A program made the translations under genes and the position numbers. A DNA stretch of 64,000 bases from Demequina litoralis (GTDB lineage: Bacteria > Actinomycetota > Actinomycetes > Actinomycetales > Demequinaceae). How positions within the stretch are numbered: the first letter of the stretch is position 1; each line of letters opens with the position of its first letter. The stretch is taken from the NCBI RefSeq assembly GCF_030418455.1, contig NZ_JAUHPW010000005.1:124001-188000 (forward strand), read 5' to 3'. This document shows positions 16,775-25,237 of this stretch, piece after piece. The notes below the pieces were generated by a model, which made no database searches, was not told where the DNA came from, and saw nothing but the letters and a program-made list of their open reading frames with translations.

Positions 16775-18787
16775 CTACTCGAGGTCCCCGAGGTCGATCG
16801 AGAGGTCCACCTCGGCGGGCGCCGACAGCCCCGGCGGCGGCGCCGGTCGCGACGGCCGAGCGACCACGTGCGGCACCTCCTCGACCAGCCGCTCGGGCAG
16901 CGTGTTGAGGAAGTAGGCGTCCTCGAGGACGTCCATGCCGGCCGACCCCATCCACGCCCGCACCGGCGTGTGCGACACGGTCCGCGTCACCACCAGCCGG
17001 TCCCGCGCCCGGGTGAGCGCGACGTACAGGACGCGGCGCTCCTCCTCGACCTCGTCGAGGTCCCCGAGCGACCGCGCAGAAGGGTACGACCCCGCCGACG
17101 CCCCCGCCACGAACGCCCAGTCCCGCTCGAGGCCCTTCGCCGAGTGCACCGTCGACACGATGACGTGGTCCTGCTGCGACTCCGGCTCCATCTCCGACGT
17201 GAACACCGGCGACAGGATGTACTCCTCGAGAAACTCGAGGATCGACCGCCGCGACGCCGCCAGCCGCTCGACGTGCACGAGGTCGCGGGCGCGCGCCTCC
17301 CAGTTCTCGTTGCGGTACTTGTGCGCGAGCACCGGCTGCAGCATCGCCGCGGCCCGGCCCACCGCATCGTCCACCCGCTTGGCCGCCTCCTCGATGGCGT
17401 CGAGCCCGGCCGCAAGCCACGCGGGCATCCCCGCGAGGGCCGATGCGCGGGCCTCCCGGGCGGAAGCCCCGCCCGAGCGTGCCGCCAGGAACGAGTCGAA
17501 GGCGCGCGCCGCCGTCACGTCCCCCACCCGCGGCACGAGCGTGAGCAGCCGCATCCAGGCGACCTCGTCGTCGGGGTTCGCGACCACCCGCAGCGCGGAC
17601 AGCACGTCCCGCACATGGGCGCTCTCGAGGAGCTTCACTCCCCCGAAGAACACGTAGGGGATGTCGTACTCGACCAGCCGCGCCTCGATCGCGCGCCCCG
17701 AGTAGTTGGTGCGCACCAGCACGAGGTGGGTCGCCCAGGGCAGCTCGTCGCGGCGCGCGCGCAGCATCTCGGCGGCGATGAACCCCGCCTCGTCGGCGGG
17801 CGTCTCGAACGAGTGCAGCTCCGGCTTCGCGCCGCGGCCCCGGACGGCACGCAGCTTCTTGTCGTACCCGAGCGGCGACTGCTCGAGCAGCCAGTTCGAC
17901 AGGTCGAGGATCTCCTGCGTGGACCGGTAGTTGTCCTCGAGCTTGAGCACCCGCGCGCCGGGCACGCGGTCGCGGAACGAGTGGATCGAGGCGAAGTCCG
18001 CGCCGCGGAAGCCGTAGATCGACTGCGCGTCGTCGCCCACGCAGTAGAAGCGCGTGTGCGGCACGAGCGGGTCGATGATCTGCCACTGCAGCGGGTTGGT
18101 GTCCTGCATCTCATCGATGAGGATCTCGTCGTAGTGCGAGCCCACCCACTCCGCCACCGCATCGTCCGCGAGGCGCGCGGCGAAGACGCGCAGGATGTCG
18201 TCGTAGGTGAGGTACCGGCGCTCCTGCTTGCGCTGCTCGTAGGCGCGCACCGCGGCACCGATCGCCTTGGCGTCGATGGCGTCGTCGGGGAACTTGACCC
18301 GGATCGCGTCCGCGAGGGTGCGGCGCGTGTTGTGCGCGAAGGACAGCACGTCGACGATCTGCGCCGCCTTGAGCCCCTCGACCCGCTTGCCGCGGCCGAG
18401 CACGCCGCGCATCACCTGCTGCTGATCCTCCTGGTCGAGCACGCTCCAGCCCTCGTAGCCGAACACGTCCGGAGCGCCGCGCACCTCGCGCATGGCCCAC
18501 CCGTGGAAGGTCATGGCGGCGACGCCCTGGGTGGACGATGCGGTGGCGGCGTCGCCCTGGACGCGGCTCCTGATCTCGGCGGCGGCGCGGCGCGTGAAGG
18601 TGATCGCGAGGATGCGGTCGGGAGGCGTGCCGTTGCGGATGAGGTGGCGGATGCGGGCGACGATCGTCGTGGTCTTGCCCGTGCCGGCGCCGGCGAGAAT
18701 GAGGTTGTGGCGCGCCTCGGTGAGCGCGGCCTCCCGCTGGGCGGGGTTGAGGTGCGCGAGCGCGCCGTCGTCCACCTGCTCAGCCAT
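16775..18787 (-). CDS. UvrD/PcrA-like superfamily 1 ATP-dependent DNA helicase
   Basis: A 670-residue protein from ATG 18787. Motifs in order: Walker A 'GAGTGKTTTI', 'ITFTRRAAAEI' (Ia), 'DEMQDTNPLQW' (II), 'VGDDAQSIYGFRGAD' (III), 'VSTVHSAKGLERDWAFV' (V) and 'VLYVALTRARDRLVV' (VI). Length suits a compact UvrD paralogue without a nuclease domain. It unwinds 3'-tailed duplex DNA in repair or recombination. Three GGACGATGCG copies fall inside (17363, 18158, 18533), reading 'DDA', 'DDA' and 'ASS'. The upstream gap (18788-18898) is shared with the MNT-HEPN operon. Confidence 0.92.
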   Translation of the reverse strand: MAEQVDDGALAHLNPAQREAALTEARHNLILAGAGTGKTTTIVARIRHLIRNGTPPDRILAITFTRRAAAEIRSRVQGDAATASSTQGVAAMTFHGWAMREVRGAPDVFGYEGWSVLDQEDQQQVMRGVLGRGKRVEGLKAAQIVDVLSFAHNTRRTLADAIRVKFPDDAIDAKAIGAAVRAYEQRKQERRYLTYDDILRVFAARLADDAVAEWVGSHYDEILIDEMQDTNPLQWQIIDPLVPHTRFYCVGDDAQSIYGFRGADFASIHSFRDRVPGARVLKLEDNYRSTQEILDLSNWLLEQSPLGYDKKLRAVRGRGAKPELHSFETPADEAGFIAAEMLRARRDELPWATHLVLVRTNYSGRAIEARLVEYDIPYVFFGGVKLLESAHVRDVLSALRVVANPDDEVAWMRLLTLVPRVGDVTAARAFDSFLAARSGGASAREARASALAGMPAWLAAGLDAIEEAAKRVDDAVGRAAAMLQPVLAHKYRNENWEARARDLVHVERLAASRRSILEFLEEYILSPVFTSEMEPESQQDHVIVSTVHSAKGLERDWAFVAGASAGSYPSARSLGDLDEVEEERRVLYVALTRARDRLVVTRTVSHTPVRAWMGSAGMDVLEDAYFLNTLPERLVEEVPHVVARPSRPAPPPGLSAPAEVDLSIDLGDLE

Positions 18788-18874
18788 GCGCACGAGTCTA
18801 GGTGCGGGGTGGGACAGGCCGGGCTGCACGGCCACCGCAGCCTTCCGCCTGTCCACAAGGCCACGGCGACCGTC

Positions 18875-18891
18875 ATAGCAATTGCTATACT
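18875..18891 (+). promoter_or_regulatory. Operator palindrome overlapping a leaderless -10 for the MNT-HEPN operon
   Basis: ATAGCAATTGCTAT (18875-18888) is a perfect 14-bp palindrome in otherwise GC-rich DNA. It overlaps TATACT (18886-18891), a good -10 whose expected start site falls on the ATG at 18899, so the mRNA would be leaderless. Autoregulation by the antitoxin's own HTH domain is the natural reading. Confidence 0.6.
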
Positions 18892-18898
18892 TGCGGCC

Positions 18899-19369
18899 AT
18901 GTCCGAGTGCCTGCGAGACGTCGCCGTGCGCTGCGATGCGATGGTCGAGAAGGCGCGTCGCGAGCTCGTCGCCGCCGTGAGGAACGCCTACGCGTCGGGC
19001 GAGACCCAGGCCGCGATCGCCACCCAGATCGGCCGCAGCCAGCCCGAGGTCAACCGCCTCCTTCGCTTCCACGGCACCACGCCGCACGCCCGGAAGCTCC
19101 GCGCCCACTCCGCGCAGGTACGCGAGGAGCTGACCGCCGTCGGCGGCCGGAACGTGCGCGTCTTCGGCTCGACGGCGGCGGGCACCGACGGCCCGGGCTC
19201 CGACGTGGACCTCGTGTTCGAGATGCGCGAACCGCTGAGCCTCATGCAGCTGTCCGCGGTCGAGCGCAGGCTGTCTGCGCTGCTCGGCGTGGAAGTCGAC
19301 CTGGTGCCGGAATCCTCCCTGCGCGAGGACCTCCGCGACCGGATCCTCGCCGAGGCGATCACTCTATGA
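18899..19369 (+). CDS. HTH-fused MNT-family nucleotidyltransferase antitoxin
   Basis: A 156-residue protein. Residues ~30-60 ('NAYASGETQAAIATQIGRSQPEVNRLLRF') form a helix-turn-helix. Residues ~85-150 are a minimal nucleotidyltransferase: 'VFGSTAAGTDGPGSDVDLVFEM' carries the GS...DxD motif and 'GVEVDLVP' the third Asp. MNT antitoxins silence partner HEPN toxins, in known cases by AMPylating a Tyr near the HEPN active site. Most are single-domain, so the built-in HTH is less usual and likely binds the palindrome just upstream. Stop and next start overlap (ATGA). Confidence 0.85.
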   Translation: MSECLRDVAVRCDAMVEKARRELVAAVRNAYASGETQAAIATQIGRSQPEVNRLLRFHGTTPHARKLRAHSAQVREELTAVGGRNVRVFGSTAAGTDGPGSDVDLVFEMREPLSLMQLSAVERRLSALLGVEVDLVPESSLREDLRDRILAEAITL

Positions 19370-19638
19370 GCAGGACCGACGCCGAGCGCCTCGCCGACGC
19401 ACGCCTCCACCTCAACACGGCCGTCGAGTACGGTCGGCGCACCCGGCTGGAGCAGGTGCACGTCGACGCGATCTGCATGCGGATCGCAGCAGGGATCGAG
19501 GCCCTCAACGGCCTGGCCGCGAGCTCCCGCGACGAGCTCGAGGTCGTGATCGCGACGCTGCGCGACGACATCCCACACCTCGTCGCCGTGCTCGACCGCG
19601 CGCTGGAAGGGGAACAGGGCCCGCAGACCCTCGGCTAG
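19366..19638 (+). CDS. HEPN-domain toxin (DUF86-like RNase)
   Basis: A 90-residue helical protein. 'LRDDIPHLVAVLDRAL' contains R-x4-H (RDDIPH), the catalytic motif of HEPN RNases. It is short for the family (usually 110-140 aa), and the YE/YN motif that is normally AMPylated is not evident after the His; the protein ends 'EGEQGPQTLG'. It is coupled to the MNT antitoxin by a 4-bp overlap. Either a compact version or a truncated toxin. Confidence 0.75.
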   Translation: MSRTDAERLADARLHLNTAVEYGRRTRLEQVHVDAICMRIAAGIEALNGLAASSRDELEVVIATLRDDIPHLVAVLDRALEGEQGPQTLG

Positions 19639-19776
19639 GCACACCCGACTACCGGCCCGCATGACAAGGTTTTCACCCCTCTTTGCCCGAACTTGGGAAT
19701 AGCCGACGCCCCACCCCGGTTGCATCGGCTGCCCCGGCGCGATCGCCGGGCGAGACCCTACGGAGCTGACACCACG

Positions 19777-20022
19777 ATGATCGCCGCCGCCGAGCAGCCG
19801 CGCCCGAGCCTCGACAACTACGCCGACCTCCTCGCCCTCGGCGGCATCGTCCGCGACACCGCCGTCTGCTCCGCCTGCGGCCCCGACAGCACGCCGCTGC
19901 GTCCCGAGGCCCTCTGGCTCGCCCACGACGCGAACGGCGAGGAGTTCCGCGGCGCCTCGCTGCTGTGCGTCCGCCATGCCGCCGACTGGGCCGAGAGCGG
20001 CCCCATCGCCCTCGCCTCCTGA
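19777..20022 (+). CDS. Small CxxC/CxxH protein, family member 1
   Basis: An 81-residue protein from ATG 19777. Its layout is shared with three neighbours: 'SLDNYADLLALGGIVRDTAVCSACGPDS', a spacer of about 35 residues ending 'ALWLAHDANGEE', then 'LLCVRHAADWAES'. CxxC plus CxxH gives a treble-clef-like zinc site (inference). No known family comes to mind. Each member has its own 170-220 bp upstream gap, so they seem to be separate transcription units. Confidence 0.7.
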   Translation: MIAAAEQPRPSLDNYADLLALGGIVRDTAVCSACGPDSTPLRPEALWLAHDANGEEFRGASLLCVRHAADWAESGPIALAS

Positions 20023-20061
20023 ACCCGCGGGTCACGCACCCGCGCACCCGCCGCGCGGGCC

Positions 20062-20083
20062 TGTTCAAGGATTCGCTGAAACA
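20062..20083 (-). repeat. 22-bp dispersed palindromic repeat, copy 1
   Basis: TGTTCAAG-GATTCG-CTGAAACA (given here in plus orientation) is one of five copies of a near-palindromic 22-mer in the window (others at 27540, 27634, 61177 and 61239). Arms are TGTTTCAG and CTTGAACA in the reverse complement. It sits between small zinc-finger genes. Confidence 0.65.
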
Positions 20084-20246
20084 GCGCAGCACGACAAGCG
20101 CCCAGGCGCGCGACACGCGACACACCCGCGAGCGCGCAACCAGATGAACATCTGCTCACCACCCTTCCCGACACGCCGGCAGCCGACCTACCCTGCCCCC
20201 AGAGGCCCATCCCCCTCCCAGGGCCCCGCAGGAAAGCAGAGCGTCC

Positions 20247-20588
20247 ATGACCGACGTCCGCGACCTCATCGACTACGACAGTCCCCACAACTACGCCGAG
20301 CTCCTCGCGCGCGCCGGCAGCGTGCGCGACACCGCGCGGTGCACCCTGTGCGGCCTCCAGTCGGACCCCCTCCCCCCGCACCGGCTCTCGCTCATCAAGT
20401 ACCGCCAGTCGGGAAGCGACAAGGGCTCGAGCCGCCTCTACTGCGAGATCCACCTCGCCGAATGGAGGGACGATGCGCGGGCCGCCAGGCGCCCCGGCCG
20501 CCGCACCGTGGAGCCGCCCGCGCACCAGATCTGCCCCACCTGCTTCATGCAGATGCCGCTCACCGGCGGCTGCGCCAACTGCGAGTGA
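20247..20588 (+). CDS. Small CxxC/CxxH protein with extra C-terminal zinc ribbon, family member 2
   Basis: A 113-residue protein. The core matches its neighbours ('HNYAELLARAGSVRDTARCTLCGLQSD ... LYCEIHLAEW', in parts) but the sequence has diverged. About 30 residues are added at the end with 'ICPTCFMQMPLTGGCANCE', a second four-Cys zinc ribbon. A GGACGATGCG copy (20468) encodes 'RDDAR' at the junction between core and ribbon. AAAGCAGAG precedes the ATG. Function unknown. Confidence 0.7.
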   Translation: MTDVRDLIDYDSPHNYAELLARAGSVRDTARCTLCGLQSDPLPPHRLSLIKYRQSGSDKGSSRLYCEIHLAEWRDDARAARRPGRRTVEPPAHQICPTCFMQMPLTGGCANCE

Positions 20589-20708
20589 CCGGCCCGGGGG
20601 ACCGGCCCGCCGCACGGCCAGGGACCAAGGCCCCACGACCCACCCCGCAGAACCGGTAAGGTGTTCGGCACCCACGACGACAATGACGTACAGAACTGGG
20701 ACTGCTAC

Positions 20709-20954
20709 ATGATCCACGCTCCCGAGCGCCCGAACCTGAGCCTCGACAACTACGCCGACCTCCTGGCCCTCGCCGGAATCGCCCGCGACACCGGCACCTG
20801 CAACGCCTGCGGCCCCGACTCGCTGCCGTACCGCACCGACTCGCTCTGGCTGGTCCACGACCAGTCCGGCGAGGACACGAGCGGCCTCGCGCTGCTGTGC
20901 GCGCACCACGCGTCGGACTGGGTCCACACGGACCACCTCGCCTCGACGAGCTGA
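20709..20954 (+). CDS. Small CxxC/CxxH protein, family member 3
   Basis: An 81-residue protein, very close to member 1: 'NLSLDNYADLLALAGIARDTGTCNACGPDSLPYRTDSLWLVHDQSGED', then 'LLCAHHASDW' (both read in parts). I chose ATG 20709 to match the length of the other members; an in-frame ATG-like start 48 bases earlier is open but has no better ribosome site. It ends in 'LASTS', like the 'LAS' end of member 1. Confidence 0.7.
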   Translation: MIHAPERPNLSLDNYADLLALAGIARDTGTCNACGPDSLPYRTDSLWLVHDQSGEDTSGLALLCAHHASDWVHTDHLASTS

Positions 20955-21055
20955 TGCACGCGCCAGCCGGGACGTTGGCCCCGCGCGACCCCCGAATCGA
21001 CCTGCCTACGGTGGATCTACCACTACCAGGAACGATGCACACCCGGGAGTCGCCC

Positions 21056-21334
21056 GTGACCGACATCCTTGAGACCCGGAACCACCTGAGCCTCGACAAC
21101 TACGCGGACATGCTCGCGCTCGCCGACATCGTCCGCGCGACCGGACGATGCGTGGCGTGCGGCCCCGCCGCGGCGGCGGTCCGCACGGACGCCCTCTGGA
21201 TCGTGCACGACCGCACCTCGTCCGACCTCGGCTCGGTCGCGATCCTGTGCGCGCGCCACGCCGCCGAATGGGCGCGCGCGGGCCACGTGGCCTCCGGCGC
21301 GGCCGGCGATGTGCCGGGTCGCAAGGGACGCTAG
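21056..21334 (+). CDS. Small CxxC/CxxH protein, family member 4
   Basis: A 92-residue protein. GTG 21056 is preferred because GGGAG lies 7 nt upstream and it gives 'MTDILETRNHLSLDNYADMLALAD', parallel to member 2; ATG 21035 is also in frame. It keeps 'RCVACGP' and 'ILCARHAAEWARAG' and has a short basic tail. The stop overlaps by 4 bp the stop of thymidine kinase on the other strand. Confidence 0.7.
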   Translation: MTDILETRNHLSLDNYADMLALADIVRATGRCVACGPAAAAVRTDALWIVHDRTSSDLGSVAILCARHAAEWARAGHVASGAAGDVPGRKGR

Positions 21335-21957
21335 AAGAGCGCGGGACCGGCCTCGCGCTCGGGGGCGCCCGCGGCCTGCACCGGGCCGACCTTCTCGAGG
21401 TAGCAGCGGCCGCACAGCGACTCGTAGTCGGCCTGCTGGCCGTCGATCGCGACCTGCTCGCCGTGGCTGACGAACACGCCGCCGACGACGCGGCCGTTGA
21501 AGATCGCCTTCGACCCGCAGCGGCAGATGGTCTTGAGCTCCTCGATCGAGTGCGCGATCTCGAGCAGGCGCAGCGACCCGGGGAAGGACCTCGTCATGAA
21601 GTCGCCGCGCAGGCCGTAGCAGAGCACCGGGATCCCGTGCTGGACCGCGATGACGAAGGCCTCGTCCACCTGCGCGGGAGTGAGGAACTGCGCCTCGTCG
21701 ACGAAGATCGCGTCGATCGCGTCGAGGTCGCGGTGCGCGCGCAGCGCCTCGAGCATCGAGTCGCCCGAGTCGAGCAGCACGTCCACGGCGCGCTCGACGC
21801 CGATGCGCGAGGACACCGCCTCGCCCGCCTTCGTGTCGATGCCGGGCTTCACGATGACGGGGTGCTGGGCGCGCTCCTCGTAGTTGTAGGCCGCGGTGAG
21901 CAGCAGCGCCGTCTTGGACGAGTTCATCGCCCCGTATCGGAAGTACAGCTTCGCCAC
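21331..21957 (-). CDS. tdk: Thymidine kinase (type II)
   Basis: A 208-residue protein. 'LYFRYGAMNSSKTALLL' is the P-loop of type II thymidine kinases, 'AIFVDEAQFLT' the Walker B/base Glu region, and 'CYGLRGDFMTRSFPGS' the thymidine-binding lasso lead-in. The structural zinc is held by 'CRCG' and 'CGRCY'. It phosphorylates thymidine to dTMP in the salvage pathway. Single gene, ATG 21957. Confidence 0.95.
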   Translation of the reverse strand: MAKLYFRYGAMNSSKTALLLTAAYNYEERAQHPVIVKPGIDTKAGEAVSSRIGVERAVDVLLDSGDSMLEALRAHRDLDAIDAIFVDEAQFLTPAQVDEAFVIAVQHGIPVLCYGLRGDFMTRSFPGSLRLLEIAHSIEELKTICRCGSKAIFNGRVVGGVFVSHGEQVAIDGQQADYESLCGRCYLEKVGPVQAAGAPEREAGPALF

Positions 21958-22149
21958 ATCGGCCCCTTCTCTGCGCGTGTGCGAGAAACCCTAGCGGCGC
22001 GCGCGACCGCGGAATGCCACGCCGCACCGCCTCGCGGCACCTACCAGGGGCGTCCCGCATCGTGGTCACGAGCGCTCCGAAACGGTGGCATCCTCGTAGG
22101 GCTCACCGCGAGCAGTCGGCAACGACGCCGACGAGTTGAAGGAGCATGC

Positions 22150-22458
22150 ATGTCGCTCAACCGGACCGAGATCGCCCGCACCGGGCTCGAGCTCACCGCC
22201 AACCTCGAGCGCTCGGGCCTGCCCCGCGAGGATGTCGCCCGCGACCTGGGCTTCAGCACGCGCCGCCTCACCGAGACCCTCCGCGTGGGCCCCGCCTCCG
22301 ACCCCGCCGACGTGTGGCTGCTGCGCGACTACCTCGACCGCGAGATCCGCGAGCGCGGCGACCTGCCCCACCCGTGGACCGTCCTCACCGACGCCGCCCG
22401 CGAGAGCGCCACGCGCTGGTTCGCCCTGCGCACGCCTCCGCAGCGCCGCGCCTCCTGA
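22150..22458 (+). CDS. DUF2316 family protein
   Basis: A 102-residue protein: 'MSLNRTEIARTGLELTANLERSGL', then a helix-turn-helix-like 'REDVARDLGFSTRRLTETL', 'DVWLLRDYLDREI' and 'PWTVLTDAARESATRWF'. This matches the DUF2316 pattern found in Actinobacteria and Lactobacilli. GAAGGAG 6-7 nt upstream of ATG 22150 is a good ribosome site. No function is known; a DNA-binding role is plausible. Confidence 0.8.
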   Translation: MSLNRTEIARTGLELTANLERSGLPREDVARDLGFSTRRLTETLRVGPASDPADVWLLRDYLDREIRERGDLPHPWTVLTDAARESATRWFALRTPPQRRAS

Positions 22459-22521
22459 ACGCCCGCGCACCCTGAGCGACCGCGCCTCCTGAAGACTCGC
22501 GCCGCCTAGGGACCCTCGCGC

Positions 22522-22779
22522 CTACGCCTCGCCCCGACCGAACCTCTGCTGGGCGTTCTGCCGCGACGTGCCGAGCGCCGCGCCGATCGCGGTCCACGAC
22601 TCCCCCGCCTCGCGTGCCTCCGCGACGGCCGCCACGAGCCGGCCGTGCGCCTCGTCGACCCCGGCGGAGGCGTCCACGATCGCCCGCACGTGCGCCGCAT
22701 GCCGCGCCGTCATGGTCGCCGGCGCGGCGCCCTCGGACGCGGAGCGGTCGGTGGTCGTGGGATCGCTGGGCGGTCGCAT
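22522..22779 (-). CDS. Small helix-turn-helix protein
   Basis: An 85-residue protein. The end 'AGESWTAIGAALGTSRQNAQQRFG' is a classic short HTH (W-x-x-I-G-x-x-L-G-x-[ST]-R-Q-x-A-x-x-R-F) common in actinobacterial small DNA-binding proteins. The first 25 residues are low-complexity. A GGACGATGCG copy spans the start codon (22775-22784), and another lies 130 bp away at 22912. Confidence 0.65.
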   Translation of the reverse strand: MRPPSDPTTTDRSASEGAAPATMTARHAAHVRAIVDASAGVDEAHGRLVAAVAEAREAGESWTAIGAALGTSRQNAQQRFGRGEA

Positions 22780-22888
22780 CGTCCCTCCTCAGGGTCGCGG
22801 GGCCGGACCTCCACCATGCGCCCGCTCGGCCCGGACGTCAACGGCGCCTTGACGGACGCCCGCGCGCGACCCGACCTAACCTGAAGCC

Positions 22889-24319
22889 ATGGCCGACTCC
22901 CCGGCACCCGGCGCATCGTCCCCCCAGCCCGCTCCCACCGCGACATCCACCCAGGTCACGGTGCTGCGGATCGCGATCCTCGGCAGCTTCGTCGCGTTCC
23001 TCGACGGCAGCATCGTCACCGTGGCGCTGCCCGCGATCGCGCGCGACCTGGGAGGCGGTATCGCGCTGCAGCAGTGGGTGACGGACGCGTACCTCATCAC
23101 CCTGGGTGCGCTCATCCTGGTGGCCGGCTCGCTGTCCGACACGTTCGGCCGGCTGCGGGTGCTGACGGTGGGGCTGATCGGGTTCGGGGCGATGTCGCTC
23201 GTCATCGCGCTCGCCCCCACGGGCGGGATCCTCATCGCCGCGCGGCTGCTGCAGGGCGTCGCCGGCGCGCTGCTGGTCCCGAGCTCCCTCGCGCTCATCA
23301 TGTCGACCTTCCGCGGGCCGGCGCAGGCGAAGGCCATCGGCACGTGGACCGGTGCGACCACGGGGGCCTTCGTCGCGGGCCCGCTGCTGGGCGGCCTGCT
23401 CACCGACTACGCGTCGTGGCGCTGGGCCTTCGGCATCAACGTCATCCCCATCGCGATCACCCTGGGGCTGCTCGCGCGCGTCAAGGCGGCAGGCATGCGC
23501 GACGTGCGCCGCCCCGACGCGACCATCGACTACCTGGGCGCGGCGCTGTGCGCGGTGGGGCTCGGCGCGCTCGTGTTCGCGCTCGTCGAGGAGCCCAACC
23601 TCGGCTGGGACCACCCCGCGATCCTCGGCGCCGCCGCCGGGGGCGTCCTCGCGCTCGCCGCGTTCCTGTGGCGCCAGGCGCGCATCGCGGACCCGATGCT
23701 GCCGCTGGGACTGTTCAAGGCGCGCAACTTCGCGTGGGGCAACCTCACCACCTGGTTCGCGTACGGCGCGATCGCGCTCAACGGCTTCATCGTGGTCGTC
23801 TACCTCCAGCAGGGCGCGGGCCTGTCCGCGACCGCCGCGGGCCTGTCCGAGCTGCCCATGACCCTCCTGCTGATCCTCGGCAGCTCACGCGTGGGGGCGC
23901 TCGGCGGACGCTACGGGCCGCGGTTCTTCATGACGGCCGGTCCGCTCGTCATGGGCGTCGGCGCGTTCATGCTCGTCGCGGTCTCCGAGGACTTCTCCTA
24001 CTGGACGCAGGTGCTGCCCGGCATCCTCGTGTTCGGCGTCGGGCTCACCCTCATGGTCGCGCCGCTGACGTCCGCGATCCTGGGCGCCATCGAGACGTCC
24101 CGCTCCGGCATCGCGAGCGCGATCAACAACGCGGTCGCACGCATCGCGGGCCTCGTCGCGGTGGCGCTCGTCGGCACCATCGTGGGCGGCGAGCTCGACC
24201 TCGACGGCTTCCACCGCGCCACCGTCGTCACCGGCATCTTCATGGTGGTCGCGGGCGCGATCTCGTGGATCGGCATCCGGAACGGTGCGGTCGCACGGGA
24301 CGATGCGGCGGGCGCCTGA
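22889..24319 (+). CDS. MFS drug efflux transporter (DHA2, EmrB/QacA type)
   Basis: A 476-residue protein with about 14 hydrophobic segments, the DHA2 number. Motif A-like 'SLSDTFGRLRVL' follows TM2, and 'LLQGVAGALLVPSSLALI' and 'GTWTGATTGAFVAGPLLGGLL' (motif C region) are typical. It exports drugs or metabolites by proton antiport; the substrate is unknown. The N- and C-terminal tails each carry a GGACGATGCG copy (22912 'ASS', 24298 'DDA'), outside the membrane core. Confidence 0.92.
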   Translation: MADSPAPGASSPQPAPTATSTQVTVLRIAILGSFVAFLDGSIVTVALPAIARDLGGGIALQQWVTDAYLITLGALILVAGSLSDTFGRLRVLTVGLIGFGAMSLVIALAPTGGILIAARLLQGVAGALLVPSSLALIMSTFRGPAQAKAIGTWTGATTGAFVAGPLLGGLLTDYASWRWAFGINVIPIAITLGLLARVKAAGMRDVRRPDATIDYLGAALCAVGLGALVFALVEEPNLGWDHPAILGAAAGGVLALAAFLWRQARIADPMLPLGLFKARNFAWGNLTTWFAYGAIALNGFIVVVYLQQGAGLSATAAGLSELPMTLLLILGSSRVGALGGRYGPRFFMTAGPLVMGVGAFMLVAVSEDFSYWTQVLPGILVFGVGLTLMVAPLTSAILGAIETSRSGIASAINNAVARIAGLVAVALVGTIVGGELDLDGFHRATVVTGIFMVVAGAISWIGIRNGAVARDDAAGA

Positions 24320-24386
24320 GCGCCGATCCCGCCCCGACGACCGGGAGCGCCGCGCCCGGGCGTGGGGGCCGGCGACCCCCGGCCCG

Positions 24387-24743
24387 CTACAGGTCGATCG
24401 TCGCGCGCTCGACGAGGTACTGACGGTTCATCACGACCGCTTGGATGGTCGCGAGCGAGACGCACGACATCGCGACCACGGGGATCGCTCCCGGCGCCGC
24501 GGACGGCAGGATCAGCCCCCACGTGAGGGACACGGCCAGCCAGATGCCGCCCGACACGTAGTACTTGGGCTTCGCGGTCTTGATGCCGGCCCACAGGAAG
24601 CCCACCCACGGCAGCACCCCGAACGTCAGCAGCGGCGGCAGGATCCACCACGAGGTCTTCCACCGCCACGCGCGCCGCTCGAGCTTGCGCACCGCATGCG
24701 GTGGCAGCGGCTTGCCGTCGGGGCCGGTCCACTGGGCGCTCAC
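24387..24743 (-). CDS. Small membrane protein
   Basis: A 118-residue protein from GTG 24743. After a polar N-terminus ('WTGPDGKPLPPHAVRKLERRAW') come three hydrophobic segments. No family recognised. It overlaps the stop of the upstream acetyltransferase gene by 4 bp (GTGA), so the two are co-translated; together with the RraB-like gene they form a three-gene operon. Confidence 0.7.
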   Translation of the reverse strand: MSAQWTGPDGKPLPPHAVRKLERRAWRWKTSWWILPPLLTFGVLPWVGFLWAGIKTAKPKYYVSGGIWLAVSLTWGLILPSAAPGAIPVVAMSCVSLATIQAVVMNRQYLVERATIDL

Positions 24744-25237
24744 GCGGCCTCCTCGAGGTCGTAGGTCCACATGTTGAGGGTCATGGGCACGCCCCGGTAC
24801 TCGTCGTCGAGCGTGCCGCGGTGCGTGAAGCCGACCGTCCGGCACAGCGCGTTCGACGCCGCGTTGTCCACGTTCGGGCAGGCCATGAGCACGGGCAGGG
24901 TGCCCCGCTCGCGCGCGTCCTCGATGACGAGCCGCACGCCGGCGGTCGCGGCGCCCTGGCGCTGGAACTCGGGCAGCACCATCCAGCCGGTCTCGAGGCA
25001 CGGCGAGCCGTCCCACTCCGACTCCCACCAGCCGATCGAGCCCACCGCCGCATCGTCCCGCCGGATCGTGAACATGTGCGGGCGCCCGCTGTCCCACCCG
25101 CGGATGTACTGCTCGTGGCGGCGCGCGAGGCGCGCGTCGGTCTCGGGACCGGCAAGGTGCTCCATCATCTCGGGCACGTTGGCGGCATGGAGGACGGGAA
25201 GGTCCGCGTCGGTCCACCGGCGGATCCGGTAGCCCAT
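24740..25237 (-). CDS. GNAT family N-acetyltransferase
   Basis: A 165-residue protein of RimJ/RimL-like type: 'YRIRRWTDADLPVL' start, 'GSIGWWESEWDG' and 'GWMVLPEFQRQGAATAGVRLVIEDARERG' (acetyl-CoA-binding R/Q-x-x-G-x-A, read in parts), then 'NALCRTVGFTHRGT'. The ATG overlaps the stop of the RraB-like gene (TGATG). The substrate is not predictable. Confidence 0.88.
   Translation of the reverse strand: MGYRIRRWTDADLPVLHAANVPEMMEHLAGPETDARLARRHEQYIRGWDSGRPHMFTIRRDDAAVGSIGWWESEWDGSPCLETGWMVLPEFQRQGAATAGVRLVIEDARERGTLPVLMACPNVDNAASNALCRTVGFTHRGTLDDEYRGVPMTLNMWTYDLEEAA

Noticed and set aside
16607-18898. Long plus-strand frame running into the MNT gene
   Set aside because: It is the complement of the UvrD-like helicase. 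The real start is the ATG at 18899 behind a -10 and palindrome.
23709-23730. A further copy of the 22-bp repeat (TGTTCAAGG...) inside the MFS gene
   Set aside because: Only the first nine bases match; the other arm is missing, so it is chance coding sequence.
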